DNA from: Geobacillus proteiniphilus
GTDB taxonomy: Bacteria; Bacillota; Bacilli; Bacillales; Anoxybacillaceae
NCBI RefSeq assembly: GCF_001908025.1
Contig: NZ_MQMG01000002.1
Span: 62,001-126,000 of the forward strand
Direction of reading: 5' to 3'
DNA length: 64,000 nt
Numbering within the stretch: position 1 is the first letter of the stretch; each line of letters opens with the position of its first letter. The position numbers and the translations under genes are program-made. Below, one piece after another: positions 8,686 through 17,876 of the stretch. The notes beneath the pieces are model-generated. The model was not told the DNA's origin. It saw only the letters and a list, made by a program, of their open reading frames with translations, and made no database searches.

Positions 8686-10068
8686 TTAAAAGGCGATTTT
8701 TTGATCCAAAAAAGCTTTTAGGTCGCTGATCGGCAGCCGCACTTGTTCCATCGTGTCGCGGTCGCGCACGGTCACTTGGCCGTCTTGTTCAGACTCGAAA
8801 TCGTATGTGATGCAAAACGGCGTGCCGATTTCATCTTGACGACGGTACCGCTTGCCGATCGAGCCGGTTTCGTCATAGTCGACCATAAAATGTTTCGCCA
8901 GCTCTTCGTAAATGCGGCGCGCCCCGTCAGCGAGCTTTTTCGACAACGGCAAGACAGCCGCTTTGTACGGCGCAAGCGCCGGATGCAAATGCATCACCGT
9001 CCGGGTCGTGCCGTCTTCAAGCTGTTCCTCGTCATAGGCGTCGATCATAAACGCAAGCGTGACGCGGTCGGCGCCAAGCGACGGCTCAATGCAGTACGGG
9101 ATGTAGCGTTCGTTCGTTTCTTGGTCGAGATAATGGAAGTCCTCGCCCGAGTATTCCATATGCCGCTTTAAGTCGTAATCAGTGCGCGACGCGATGCCCC
9201 ACAGCTCGCCCCAGCCGAACGGGAAATGGTACTCGATGTCAGTCGTGGCGTTGCTGTAGTGGGACAATTCTTCCTTCGCATGGTCGCGCAGACGGATGCT
9301 GTCCTCCTTCATGCCAAGCGACAGCAGCCACTCCTTGCAAAACTGCTTCCAATAGTCAAACCATTGCAGCTCTTCGCCCGGTTTGCAGAAAAACTCGAGC
9401 TCCATCTGCTCAAATTCGCGCGTGCGGAACGTAAAGTTGCCCGGCGTAATTTCATTGCGAAAGCTTTTGCCGATTTGCGCGATGCCAAACGGCAGCTTTT
9501 TCCGCATCGTGCGCTGGACGTTTTTGAAGTTGACGAAAATGCCTTGCGCTGTCTCTGGGCGCAAATAAATTTCGTTGGCGCTCGACTCGGTGACGCCTTG
9601 GTACGTTTTGAACATTAAGTTGAACTGGCGCACGTTCGTGAAATCGCGGCTGCCGCATTCCGGGCAGGCGATATCGTATTCCCGGATGAGCTCATCCATT
9701 TTCGCGAGCGGCAAACCGTCGACGATCATCTCGATCCCTTTTTCCTCGAGCGCCTTCTCAATCAACTTATCGGCGCGATGACGCGCTTTGCACTGTTTGC
9801 AGTCGACCATCGGATCGTTGAAGTTGCCTAAGTGGCCGGACGCTTCCCACGTTCTCGGGTTCATTAAAATGGCGGCGTCGAGCCCGACGTTGTACGGCGA
9901 CTCTTGGACGAATTTTTTCCACCACGCCCGTTTAATGTTGTTTTTCAGCTCAACGCCAAGCGGGCCGTAATCCCACGTGTTCGCCAGCCCGCCGTAAATT
10001 TCCGACCCCGGAAAAACGAAGCCGCGATGCTTGGCATGTGCGACGATTTCTTCCATTGTAACAGCCAT
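8686..10068 (-). CDS. glyQS: Glycyl-tRNA synthetase, single-chain dimeric type
   Basis: Class II synthetase that charges tRNA-Gly, 460 residues. Motif 2 ([10 protein letters not shown]) and motif 3 ([11 protein letters not shown]) are present, together with a zinc-site-like pair ([18 protein letters not shown]). AAGGAGG lies 9 nt before the ATG at 10068. An ATG three codons earlier abuts the ribosome site and is rejected. Expression is controlled by the glycine T-box in its leader. Confidence 0.96.
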   Translation of the reverse strand: MAVTMEEIVAHAKHRGFVFPGSEIYGGLANTWDYGPLGVELKNNIKRAWWKKFVQESPYNVGLDAAILMNPRTWEASGHLGNFNDPMVDCKQCKARHRADKLIEKALEEKGIEMIVDGLPLAKMDELIREYDIACPECGSRDFTNVRQFNLMFKTYQGVTESSANEIYLRPETAQGIFVNFKNVQRTMRKKLPFGIAQIGKSFRNEITPGNFTFRTREFEQMELEFFCKPGEELQWFDYWKQFCKEWLLSLGMKEDSIRLRDHAKEELSHYSNATTDIEYHFPFGWGELWGIASRTDYDLKRHMEYSGEDFHYLDQETNERYIPYCIEPSLGADRVTLAFMIDAYDEEQLEDGTTRTVMHLHPALAPYKAAVLPLSKKLADGARRIYEELAKHFMVDYDETGSIGKRYRRQDEIGTPFCITYDFESEQDGQVTVRDRDTMEQVRLPISDLKAFLDQKIAF

Positions 10069-10099
10069 CGTGTTCATCCTCCTTCAATGTGATGTCCAA

Positions 10100-10320
10100 C
10101 AATCAAAAACGCCCTCGCCCCTAGGCCTGACGCCTAGGGACGAGAGCGTAGCTCCCGCGGTTCCACCCTAGTTGATGCGCCGACAGCGCATCCTCTTTTT
10201 CCGTTCCCGCTCCGGACTGCCGTTTCATTAACCGTCTTCGCCGGGCTTCCACCGTCCCCGGCTCGCTTGGGAAGAGAGGGTTAACTACTATTGATCCGTC
10301 ATCGCGATCCATATATGATT
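10100..10320 (-). promoter_or_regulatory. T-box riboswitch leader of glyQS
   Basis: The minus strand carries the T-box core AGGGTGGAACCGCG (10156-10169), preceded by an extended stem I region. It is followed by a strong terminator stem (GCTCTCGTCCCTAGGC pairing with GCCTAGGGGCGAGGGC) and a T tract at 10105-10148. Uncharged tRNA-Gly is expected to stabilise the antiterminator. The specifier codon was not assigned with certainty. Confidence 0.93.
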
Positions 10321-10355
10321 TTGTCTACTATCATAACAAACCCCAAAACCTTTTG

Positions 10356-11186
10356 TCAACGCCATCCTGCCTTTTTTTGCATCCAAAACCGTGACACGAT
10401 TGGCTGACCGTTCCAAATGACTTCGCTGTCCGCCCGGCGCTTCGCGACTTCCGGCTCGTCAAGCAAGAGCCAAAAGTTTTTCACCGGCAAGTCGCCGAGC
10501 CCATGCTTCTCGCAAAGCCGCCGCAAATATTGGCGCCGCTTGCCGCCTACCTGTCGCGACACGTTGTCGCCGTCCGGGCTGAACGCATACAAGACCGTCG
10601 CCGCTGCGACACGCATGACGCGACAGACGACCGCCGCGCGCAAAAAGAAGTCCCAATCCCAATAATGGTGGACAGACGGGTCAAAGCAACCGATCTCGTC
10701 ATGGAGCGATTTTCGATACACGCTTCCAGACGGGACGTACGTCGAAAACGTCCGCATCGCTTCCAAATCATACTCATAGGCAAATAAAAAACGGGCGGAT
10801 GGGACGCGCTGATCGTTTTCCACCCGATACTGGACAATTTCCGCATCGGCATAGGCGAAGTCCGCATGCTCGAGCGCCGCGACCATCCGCTCGAGATGGC
10901 ACGGCAACACTAAGTCATCGTCGTCGCAAAGCATGATGAGTTCGCCGCGCGCCGCCTTGACGCCTACGTTGCGGGCCGCGACATGTCCTTCGTTGTCGCG
11001 GCGGTCGATGAGACGGATGTCAAGCTCCGGGTACAAGGCGACGACATCATGAACCGGGACGCCGCCGTCATTGACGATGATGACCTCAAACGGCTTGTAC
11101 GTCTGCCGGCTTAACGACTCGAGCAGCTCGGCAAGCGGATACGGGCGATTGTACGTCGGAATAACGACGGACACGGACGGACGCAA
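10356..11186 (-). CDS. Family 2 glycosyltransferase
   Basis: GT-A fold transferase that moves a sugar from a nucleotide-sugar donor, 276 residues. SVSVVIPTYNRP opens the Rossmann-like domain and the metal-binding motif is LCDDDDLVLP. A second acidic motif, WDWDFFLRA, lies further on. The chosen start is the TTG at 11186, 8 nt after AGGCGGTG. A GTG at 11249 leaves the frame open but has no ribosome site. It stands alone between glyQS and an MFS transporter, and the acceptor is unknown. Confidence 0.8.
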   Translation of the reverse strand: MRPSVSVVIPTYNRPYPLAELLESLSRQTYKPFEVIIVNDGGVPVHDVVALYPELDIRLIDRRDNEGHVAARNVGVKAARGELIMLCDDDDLVLPCHLERMVAALEHADFAYADAEIVQYRVENDQRVPSARFLFAYEYDLEAMRTFSTYVPSGSVYRKSLHDEIGCFDPSVHHYWDWDFFLRAAVVCRVMRVAAATVLYAFSPDGDNVSRQVGGKRRQYLRRLCEKHGLGDLPVKNFWLLLDEPEVAKRRADSEVIWNGQPIVSRFWMQKKAGWR

Positions 11187-11269
11187 GATTGATTCACCGC
11201 CTCTCGCACTGGCTTTCCCCTTGGCGTCCGCGGGCGTCGATGCGCACACCCACAGAAAGCTTGTCCAAT

Positions 11270-11308
11270 CAAAAAAGGGGCTTACCCTTAAGGTACCGCC
11301 CCTGCCGT
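11270..11308 (-). terminator. Terminator of the MFS transporter gene
   Basis: On the minus strand AGGGGCGGTACC-TTAA-GGGTAAGCCCCT followed by TTTTTGATT. Confidence 0.75.
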
Positions 11309-11411
11309 TTGTTTGTCAATTTCGGCTTGCCTCCCCTAACGAGCGCCACGAACCAAAGCCCGCAACTCTCATTAGAGATCTGTCTTAGAATGTCCCTTAC
11401 AACGATTTTAC

Positions 11412-12608
11412 TCATGCAAGCTCCTGCTGCTTCGTCTCGCTGCCCAACACCGCGACCGCCAAAACGGCGACAAGGACCGATAGACAAAACAGCGTGAAAA
11501 TGGCCGTCACCGACACGCCTTGGGCGACAAGCGAGCCGACCAACAGTGGGCCAAAAATGCCGCCAATGCGTCCAAACGCCGCCGCCATGCCCGCACCAGT
11601 GGCGCGAATCGACGTCGGATACTGCTCCGGCGTATACGCATACAGCGCTCCCCAAGCGCCAAGGTTGAAAAACGACAAGAAAATGCCGGATGCCATCAGC
11701 CCGACGAGCGACTCGGCCGTGCCGAAAAAGTAAGCGCTCAATGCTGTGCCAAGCAAGTACGTGACCAAGACAAATTTCCGCCCCGCCCGCTCGATCAGCC
11801 ATGCGGCGCTGAAATAGCCGGGCAATTGCGCCAGCGTCATGATGAGCACATATTCAAAGCTTTTAATTAAACTAAACCCTTTCATCACCATGACGCTCGG
11901 CAGCCATAAAAACATGCCGTAATACGAAAAGACGACGCAAAACCAAAGCAACCAAAGCATGACCGTCTCTTTCCGATGGGGAGCGGACCATACTTTGACG
12001 ATATTGCTCCACACCGTCTCCTCTTTTTGCGCGGCCGCAAACCGCGGCGAATCGGGCAGGCGGAGGCGCAAATAGATCGCATACAGCGCTGGAATCGCCG
12101 CCAGCCATAACGCCGTTCGCCATCCGTAAGCTGGTATGACGAAATACGAGATGAGCGCTGCCAACAGCCAACCGCCAGCCCAAAAGCTCTCAAGCAGCAC
12201 GACAACCCGGCCGCGGTCGGCAGCCGGCACCGCCTCCGAAACGAGCGTTGACGCGACCGGCAGCTCGCCGCCAAGCCCCATGCCGATCAAAAAGCGGAGC
12301 GCCAAAAACGCCGCTAGCGTCGTCGTCAGCGCCGACAGCCCGCTGCCGATCGAGAACAGCAACAATGTGAAAATAAAAACGTTTTTCCGGCCGATCCGGT
12401 CGGCAAGCAGCCCGAACACGAGCGCTCCAACCGCCATGCCGATCGAGTTGACGCTGCCGATCCAGCCGACTTGGCCGGCCGTCAAATTCCAGTCTTTTTG
12501 CAAGGCCGCCATCAAAAACGACAACATGCCGACATCCATCGCGTCAAACAGCCAGCCAAGGCCGGCTATGCCTAACAGCTTGCGCTGGGAAATCATCGGT
12601 TCGTTCAT
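11412..12608 (-). CDS. MFS transporter, metabolite:H+ symporter type
   Basis: Twelve-segment major facilitator of 398 residues. The N-half signature GLLADRIGRKNVF follows TM2 and PDSPRFAA ends the first half. It resembles the sugar/niacin-acid group (B. subtilis YceI/NaiP-like), so an organic acid or vitamin substrate is plausible but unproven. The start is the ATG at 12608, 6 nt after AGGAGG. The open frame upstream to 12767 has no ribosome site. Confidence 0.8.
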   Translation of the reverse strand: MNEPMISQRKLLGIAGLGWLFDAMDVGMLSFLMAALQKDWNLTAGQVGWIGSVNSIGMAVGALVFGLLADRIGRKNVFIFTLLLFSIGSGLSALTTTLAAFLALRFLIGMGLGGELPVASTLVSEAVPAADRGRVVVLLESFWAGGWLLAALISYFVIPAYGWRTALWLAAIPALYAIYLRLRLPDSPRFAAAQKEETVWSNIVKVWSAPHRKETVMLWLLWFCVVFSYYGMFLWLPSVMVMKGFSLIKSFEYVLIMTLAQLPGYFSAAWLIERAGRKFVLVTYLLGTALSAYFFGTAESLVGLMASGIFLSFFNLGAWGALYAYTPEQYPTSIRATGAGMAAAFGRIGGIFGPLLVGSLVAQGVSVTAIFTLFCLSVLVAVLAVAVLGSETKQQELA

Positions 12609-12851
12609 GTGCATCCTCCTGTCATTATTAGTGTCAAGACATATTTTCATTATATAAAGAAGATCGGCTGCCTGTGAACCCGTATGCTCTTCTGATTTCT
12701 TTCCCAGCACTTTTCGCCAATAGTTCTTTTCTACTATGGATGGACAGGAGAATTTCAAGCGGCTCAAATAGTTTGCCCGATCATGCCATGATCATCATGA
12801 CTGCCATATGGCGCTCGAACAGGGGCCTATCTTCTGCAATGATTTCATCCC

Positions 12852-12901
12852 TTGAACGCTCTCCCACTTACGCTCACGCGTGGAAGTGGGGGTCTTCTCG
12901 G
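12852..12901 (-). mobile_element. Solo IS200/IS605-type right-end hairpin (copy C)
   Basis: On the minus strand, GAGAAGA then CCCCCACTT-N14-AAGTGGGAG, ending GCGTTCAA. This is the same hairpin design as copies A, B and D, with a terminal TCAA as found at IS605-family right cleavage sites. The surrounding intergenic region (12609-13092) otherwise holds only promoter-like AT-rich DNA. Confidence 0.55.
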
Positions 12902-12987
12902 TTTAGGATGATAAAAAATTTACGTTCATTATACATAATATTAATAAATTTCCAACAAATAAAAACAGTATGTTCATATTTCTCAAA

Positions 12988-12993
12988 TATAAT
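12988..12993 (+). promoter_or_regulatory. Probable -10 box upstream of the stalk-domain gene
   Basis: TATAAT about 100 bases before the start at 13093. No good -35 hexamer was seen, so an activator may be required. No clear PhoP box repeats were found. Confidence 0.35.
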
Positions 12994-13092
12994 GGGTTAT
13001 GCTGACAAGAAAAAATGCTTATGTAGAAAGGGGGATCACTACTATTGCTTACGCCCGTTCCTTTTTCAAAAGGAAATGAAAGGAGGTTCATA

Positions 13093-14844
13093 ATGAAGAA
13101 AATCATCGCCGGGGCAGTCATGGCGTCTGCTCTGCTTGCAGGATCGCCTTTGCCGGGGACAAGCCTCGATGGACATGTTTATGCAGCAACTTCAGCCAAA
13201 AGCGTCATGTCCCGTTACCCCGTGAATGTCAATGGGAAATTGGCGACAATTCGTTCGCTCCACCATTCGGGAGTTGCCTTGTTTGCGGCGAGTGATCTAG
13301 CCAAGCTGTTTTCCGCGAATTGTACGTATGACAAGGCGCATCAAAGATACGAAATCCGTCGGACATCCCCGGCGATACGCATCGTTTTACAAGCCGGGCA
13401 AAACAAAGCGTTTGTCAATGGAAAACATTTCTCGTTATCCATCGCACCCCAACGGTCAGGAAAAGAGTTGTACATTGATGCAAAGCCGATCGCTGAACTT
13501 TTAGGCGGCCAATGGCAAGCGGAGAACGGGATCGCCGTCGTCTCGACGTCTGGCAGCTTCCGTTCATTCAGTGAAACGTGGGAGTTTGACGGCTCTCCGT
13601 CCGTCATTCATGGCGTCGCCTTTCAACACGTATCTTTTTATTCAGTGTACGATATTGCCGCCGCTTTCGGCGCCGCCGTTCACGTCGACAAAAAAACGAG
13701 CATGGTCAAAGTGACAAAGGGCAAACGGACGGTTCTCTTCCACCCATTTAGCTATACCTTGAACGCCAACGGCAAAAAAATGACCATGCCTATTGCACCG
13801 TTCATCCAAAAAGGGGTGCCGTACGCCGATCTGCCATCAATCGTCCGCGCATTAGGAGGAGACATCGATGGACGGTTCATCGCCATCGCCGGGCTGATCA
13901 AAGGAATGAGCACCCATCCGCAATGGGTGGATCAAAACACGTTGCTTATCAGCCGACCGGACGATTCCACTTCGCTGCTTTTGGACATTCGTTCGAGAAC
14001 CGCCATTCGATCCATTAGCCAAATGGATCTCACTCTGTCGCCTGACGGGAAGCAAGCGGCCTATGTCGATGAAAACGGCCATTTGTTTGTCATCGATTTG
14101 GCTTCCAACGTCGTCAAACAAATCGGCGACGACGATGAGGTGAAAACCGATCTCGTTTGGTCCAACGACGGCCGCTCACTCTATTGCATTTACGGAAGCA
14201 ACAATGAGGCAGTCGCTGTCGCGTCCCTAGATACAGGCAGCATCAACAAATTGATCGACGACAAAGTGAAATATAAAACCGACCTTCGTCTATCCCCGGA
14301 TGGAACGAAGCTGTTGTACACGGTTGCCAATGAAGGAAAAACAAACTACACTGACGATCAAAAAACGGATGTTGATTCAATTGATACAAGCGGGACGGAT
14401 CCGCAGCTGTTTCTCGTGGATCTCTCCTCTCCGAACAAACAGCCGACGCCATTAACATCGTCGCCGGACAATAAAGTCGACAGTGCATTTCTTTCTAACA
14501 ATGAAATCGTGTATGTAAGTGCGATCGACGATGAAGCCGCTCGGCCGTCATTAAAATGGACTAGAAACGGAGAAGAGCAAACACTGCTTGCCGACCAGAA
14601 CATCATTGACGCGGTCGTTGTCAAAAGCCGGATCTATGTCGCTCTTGAAACGAACGGCATCTACACAATCCGCATCTTCGACCCGTCCACAAAATCGTGG
14701 ACAACCGCAGGAAGTACGAAAAACGAAATCACCTCGATCGCGCCGTCACCATATGACAATCAAATCGCCGTGACGATCGCGACCGAGAACGGGGAAAAAG
14801 TATCGATCCTCCGCAACGGACGCTGGATCGATATGACGAAATGA
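13093..14844 (+). CDS. Secreted stalk-domain / beta-propeller protein
   Basis: Exported protein of 583 residues. A signal peptide is visible (MKKIIAGAVMASALLAG, likely cleavage after VYA). Residues ~35-270 resemble repeated copper-amine-oxidase N-terminal (stalk) modules, with VNGKLATI, KAFVNGKHFSL and a long aliphatic pattern. Residues ~290-583 contain TolB/WD40-like blades such as LSPDGKQAAYVDENGHLFVI and WSNDGRSLYCIYG. AAAGGAGG lies 6 nt before the ATG. It lies just ahead of pstS and is probably cotranscribed. Its role is unknown; extracellular binding or sensing near the phosphate transporter is inference. Confidence 0.75.
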   Translation: MKKIIAGAVMASALLAGSPLPGTSLDGHVYAATSAKSVMSRYPVNVNGKLATIRSLHHSGVALFAASDLAKLFSANCTYDKAHQRYEIRRTSPAIRIVLQAGQNKAFVNGKHFSLSIAPQRSGKELYIDAKPIAELLGGQWQAENGIAVVSTSGSFRSFSETWEFDGSPSVIHGVAFQHVSFYSVYDIAAAFGAAVHVDKKTSMVKVTKGKRTVLFHPFSYTLNANGKKMTMPIAPFIQKGVPYADLPSIVRALGGDIDGRFIAIAGLIKGMSTHPQWVDQNTLLISRPDDSTSLLLDIRSRTAIRSISQMDLTLSPDGKQAAYVDENGHLFVIDLASNVVKQIGDDDEVKTDLVWSNDGRSLYCIYGSNNEAVAVASLDTGSINKLIDDKVKYKTDLRLSPDGTKLLYTVANEGKTNYTDDQKTDVDSIDTSGTDPQLFLVDLSSPNKQPTPLTSSPDNKVDSAFLSNNEIVYVSAIDDEAARPSLKWTRNGEEQTLLADQNIIDAVVVKSRIYVALETNGIYTIRIFDPSTKSWTTAGSTKNEITSIAPSPYDNQIAVTIATENGEKVSILRNGRWIDMTK

Positions 14845-14900
14845 TCATGGAAAAACAAGGGTCTCCCAGGCCGCTAAAATTGATCACGGAGGGATATGCC

Positions 14901-15761
14901 ATGAAACGAACCACACTATGGAAACGGATGGCTGCTGCTGTTCTTTCATCAGCTTTGCTGATTGGCGCTGCCTTTACGACTCAACACCGCGCTGACGCCG
15001 CAGAAGTATCCGGAAAAATCGTTATCGCCGGCTCCACCGCTTTGCTGCCGTTAACCCAACAGGCGGCAAAAGAATTTAAAAAGAGTCATCCGAAAGTGAA
15101 AATTGTAGTCTCCGGATCCTCGTCAATCGCCGGTCCGCAATCCGTCGCCAAAGGCGTCGCGACCATCGGCGCATGCGATTGGGACGCGACCCGAGCAGTC
15201 GGAGGATTCCCTGCTTACAAAGGATTAAAAGCATACAAAATCGCAAAAATTCCGTTCGCTGTCATCGTCAACAAAAACAATTCCGTGGACAATCTATCAG
15301 TCCAACAAATTCAAGACATTTATGAAGGCAAAATCACCAACTGGAAGCAAGTCGGCGGGAAAGACGAAGAGATCGTCGTCATCAACCGCGCGAAAGGTTC
15401 CGGGACGCGCGTCAATTTTGAAGACAAAATCATGGACGGGCATGCCATCAAAACATCCGGAGACAACTACAAAGAAGTGCAAAAATCAGGGGATATGGTC
15501 AATGCTGTTTCTTCCAATCCAAACGCCATCGGATTTGTCGACTTGGCCTATGTCAAAGGCGGAATTAAAGCGGTCAGCATCAACGGCGTAAAAGCGACAA
15601 CCGCCAACGCCGCCAGCGGGAAATACGTGTTCTACGGCTATGGCTACTTATTGACAAAAGGCGAAGCGAAAGGGGCCGACAAAGCATTTATCAATTATAT
15701 CCTAAGCAAAAAGTTTCAAAACGGCTCTTTGAAAAAACTGAAATTTATCCCTGTGAAGTAA
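14901..15761 (+). CDS. pstS: Phosphate ABC transporter substrate-binding protein PstS
   Basis: Exported solute-binding protein of 286 residues. The signal peptide ends near HRADAAEV. There is no Cys at the cleavage site, so it does not look like a lipoprotein, unlike many Gram-positive PstS proteins. Phosphate-site segments IAGSTALLPL, VSGSSSIAGP and NRAKGSGTRVNF are present. GGAGGG lies 7 nt before the chosen ATG; an upstream ATG at 14841 lacks one. A terminator-like hairpin separates it from pstC, which would favour higher PstS levels. Confidence 0.9.
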   Translation: MKRTTLWKRMAAAVLSSALLIGAAFTTQHRADAAEVSGKIVIAGSTALLPLTQQAAKEFKKSHPKVKIVVSGSSSIAGPQSVAKGVATIGACDWDATRAVGGFPAYKGLKAYKIAKIPFAVIVNKNNSVDNLSVQQIQDIYEGKITNWKQVGGKDEEIVVINRAKGSGTRVNFEDKIMDGHAIKTSGDNYKEVQKSGDMVNAVSSNPNAIGFVDLAYVKGGIKAVSINGVKATTANAASGKYVFYGYGYLLTKGEAKGADKAFINYILSKKFQNGSLKKLKFIPVK

Positions 15762-15773
15762 CAGAACACAACT

Positions 15774-15807
15774 CAGCCTCTCCTTCCCGGCGGAGAGGCT
15801 GATTTTT
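15774..15807 (+). terminator. Attenuator/terminator between pstS and pstC
   Basis: CAGCCTCTCC-N8-GGAGAGGCTG followed by ATTTTT. It probably trims most transcripts after pstS. Confidence 0.85.
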
Positions 15808-15835
15808 CCGCCAACAGGGGAAGGGGGATGCGCAA

Positions 15836-16768
15836 ATGGAGAAACTATCGCCGGATTGGACTGACGCAACGAACTTGTTGACGGCCCGCCGTCAAAGCCG
15901 CTGGGCCGCCAAATATGCCGCCGACCGCTTTTTCCGTTTTCTATGCCTTGGAAGCATCATATTCCTTGGCGCCGTATTGGGCGCCATCGTTCTATTCGTG
16001 AGCGAAACCGGTTTTCTCGTGTTTCGGGACGTATCACTTTGGGAATTTTTCTTCTCCTCCCGTTGGGACCCGGAACACGGCAAATATGGAGCTGCCGTTT
16101 TTATCGCCGGTACATTGTATTTAACCTTGGTGACCCTGCTGATCGCAACGCCGATTTCGATTTGTGTGGCGGTGTTTATCGCGGAAATCGCCCCGCCATG
16201 GCTGCGGCAATGGCTTCGCACACTGCTTGATTTATTGGTCGGCATCCCATCGATCGTCTACGGCTATTTAGGGGCCACCTTGCTCATTCCATGGATCCGC
16301 GAACACACGGGGGCCCCGGTCGGCGACGGATTTCTCGCCGCCGCTATCGTTTTATCCATCATGATTTTGCCGACCATCACCCGCATTACTGATGACGCCC
16401 TCTGCGCCGTTCCAAACGAATGGCGGGAAGCAAACTATGCGCTTGGGGGAACAACATTCCAAATGATCGTCCGAGTGGTGCTCCCAGCTGCGAAATCAGG
16501 CATTGCCGCCGCCGTCATCCTCGGCATGGCGCGCGCCATCGGTGAAACGATGGCCGTAGTGATGGTAATCGGCAACGTGGCCCAATTCGGCTTTGACTTG
16601 GTCACTCCGACCAGCGTGTTGACCAGTCATATCGTGATGCAAATTTTAAACGTCGATTTTCAATCGACCACCAACCACGCTCTTTACATGATGGCGTTTT
16701 TGTTGCTTTTGATTTCGATTTCGCTCATTATGGCCATTCGCCGTTTGCGGCTGAAAGGAGGGCAATAA
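15836..16768 (+). CDS. pstC: Phosphate ABC transporter permease PstC
   Basis: Inner-membrane permease of 310 residues with about six membrane segments. The ABC-permease EAA loop appears as EWREANYALGGTTFQMIVRV. The family motifs PSIVYGYLG and GETMAVVMVIGN are conserved. AGGGGG precedes the ATG. pstA starts on the base after its stop codon. Confidence 0.92.
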   Translation: MEKLSPDWTDATNLLTARRQSRWAAKYAADRFFRFLCLGSIIFLGAVLGAIVLFVSETGFLVFRDVSLWEFFFSSRWDPEHGKYGAAVFIAGTLYLTLVTLLIATPISICVAVFIAEIAPPWLRQWLRTLLDLLVGIPSIVYGYLGATLLIPWIREHTGAPVGDGFLAAAIVLSIMILPTITRITDDALCAVPNEWREANYALGGTTFQMIVRVVLPAAKSGIAAAVILGMARAIGETMAVVMVIGNVAQFGFDLVTPTSVLTSHIVMQILNVDFQSTTNHALYMMAFLLLLISISLIMAIRRLRLKGGQ

Positions 16769-17665
16769 ATGAATGAGCTGGTTTCTGTTCCAAGCAAAAA
16801 AATGGGGCGTTTCCGCACCCGCCGCACGATCAACAAACTTATGCTTGGGCTGATCAGCGCCGTTTCCTTATCTATTTTTTCCTTGATTTTGGCTCTTCTT
16901 TATACAATTGTCCGGAAAGGATTGCCCGACATCGATGTCCATTTCCTTGTCGGGTTGCCTGAAGAAATCGATGCAGGCGGCGGAATCGGCCCGTTTTTAT
17001 GGAATTCGCTTTATATTCTCTTTTTATCCCTTTTCCTATCGCTTCCAATTGGGATAGGCGCCGGCATCTTTTTGGCTGAATACGCACCGCGCACCCGATC
17101 CATGGAATGGGTCCGCGGCGCCATCGAAAGCTTGGCATCGGTTCCGTCGATTGTGTTTGGGCTATTCGGCTACGCTCTATTCGTGGAATATTTCCAAATT
17201 GGCGTCACCATTCTGGGGGCAGCTGTCACGCTGGCTTTATTGAATTTGCCCGTTTTGGCCCGCGTCACGGAGGAAGCCGTTACAGCCGTGCCATCAACAT
17301 GGCGGGAAGCCTCTTTCGCTTTAGGCGCCACCAAAACGCAGACGATCTTAAAAACCGTTCTCCCTGCCGCTGCCAGAGGTATTGTAACCGGCGTCAGCCT
17401 CGTCGCGTGCCGCGCGTTCGGCGAATCCGCCATTATTTTATTGGTCGGGGGAACATCGGCATCCGGGGAGATGTGGGATTTTCATCTTCTTTCGGAAGGG
17501 GCAACGCTCCCTGTCCACTTATGGTATATCCAGTCCGAAGCGCTCGTCGCTGACGCGCAGGAAATTGCCCAAAAAACATCCGCCCTCCTCGTGGTGATCG
17601 TTTTGCTCCTTAGCTTTGCCATCCGCTTTCCGCTATGGCTTACACAACGCAAAAAGCCGCGTTGA
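16769..17665 (+). CDS. pstA: Phosphate ABC transporter permease PstA
   Basis: Partner permease of PstC, 298 residues with six membrane segments. The EAA loop is TWREASFALGATKTQTIL and the family motif PSIVFGLFGYALF is present. It directly abuts pstC, with AAAGGAGG inside the pstC end. No pstB ATPase follows; the next feature is a terminator and then an unrelated PTS gene. The permease pair must use an ATPase encoded elsewhere or be inactive. Confidence 0.92.
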   Translation: MNELVSVPSKKMGRFRTRRTINKLMLGLISAVSLSIFSLILALLYTIVRKGLPDIDVHFLVGLPEEIDAGGGIGPFLWNSLYILFLSLFLSLPIGIGAGIFLAEYAPRTRSMEWVRGAIESLASVPSIVFGLFGYALFVEYFQIGVTILGAAVTLALLNLPVLARVTEEAVTAVPSTWREASFALGATKTQTILKTVLPAAARGIVTGVSLVACRAFGESAIILLVGGTSASGEMWDFHLLSEGATLPVHLWYIQSEALVADAQEIAQKTSALLVVIVLLLSFAIRFPLWLTQRKKPR

Positions 17666-17735
17666 CCCATTTTTCCGACAAAGCGGCTGTTTGGGGAAAG
17701 GGAGCATCGATTCATCGATCAGCCTGACGCTAGAA

Positions 17736-17768
17736 AAGGTGTCCCGATCCTTTTGGGACACCTTCTTC
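17736..17768 (+). terminator. Terminator after pstA
   Basis: AAGGTGTCCC-N9-GGGACACCTT followed by CTTCTC. It belongs to a GGTGTCCC/GGGACACC hairpin type seen four times in the window. Confidence 0.75.
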
Positions 17769-17810
17769 TCACTTAGAAGGGGCATTTATTTCTTTTCGCC
17801 AATCTTTTCT

Positions 17811-17876
17811 GTGAACTACTCCAACTTAGCTTTGCTTGAAGTGGGAGCTTCTCAGTTCCACGACTTGTCGTCCGGA
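17811..17876 (-). mobile_element. Solo IS200/IS605-type right end (copy B) fused to the EIIA gene
   Basis: On the minus strand the segment reads TCGTGGAACTGAGAAGC, then CTCCCACTT-N11-AAGTTGGAG, then TAGTTCAC. It is almost identical to the end of copy A (8524-8576). It supplies the stop codon of the upstream EIIA gene. Upstream similarity to copy A fades beyond about 17876. Confidence 0.65.

Noticed and set aside
12674-13093. 139-aa plus-strand open frame upstream of the stalk-domain gene
   Set aside because: It crosses the MFS promoter, a transposon-end hairpin and AT-rich promoter DNA, with no start signal.
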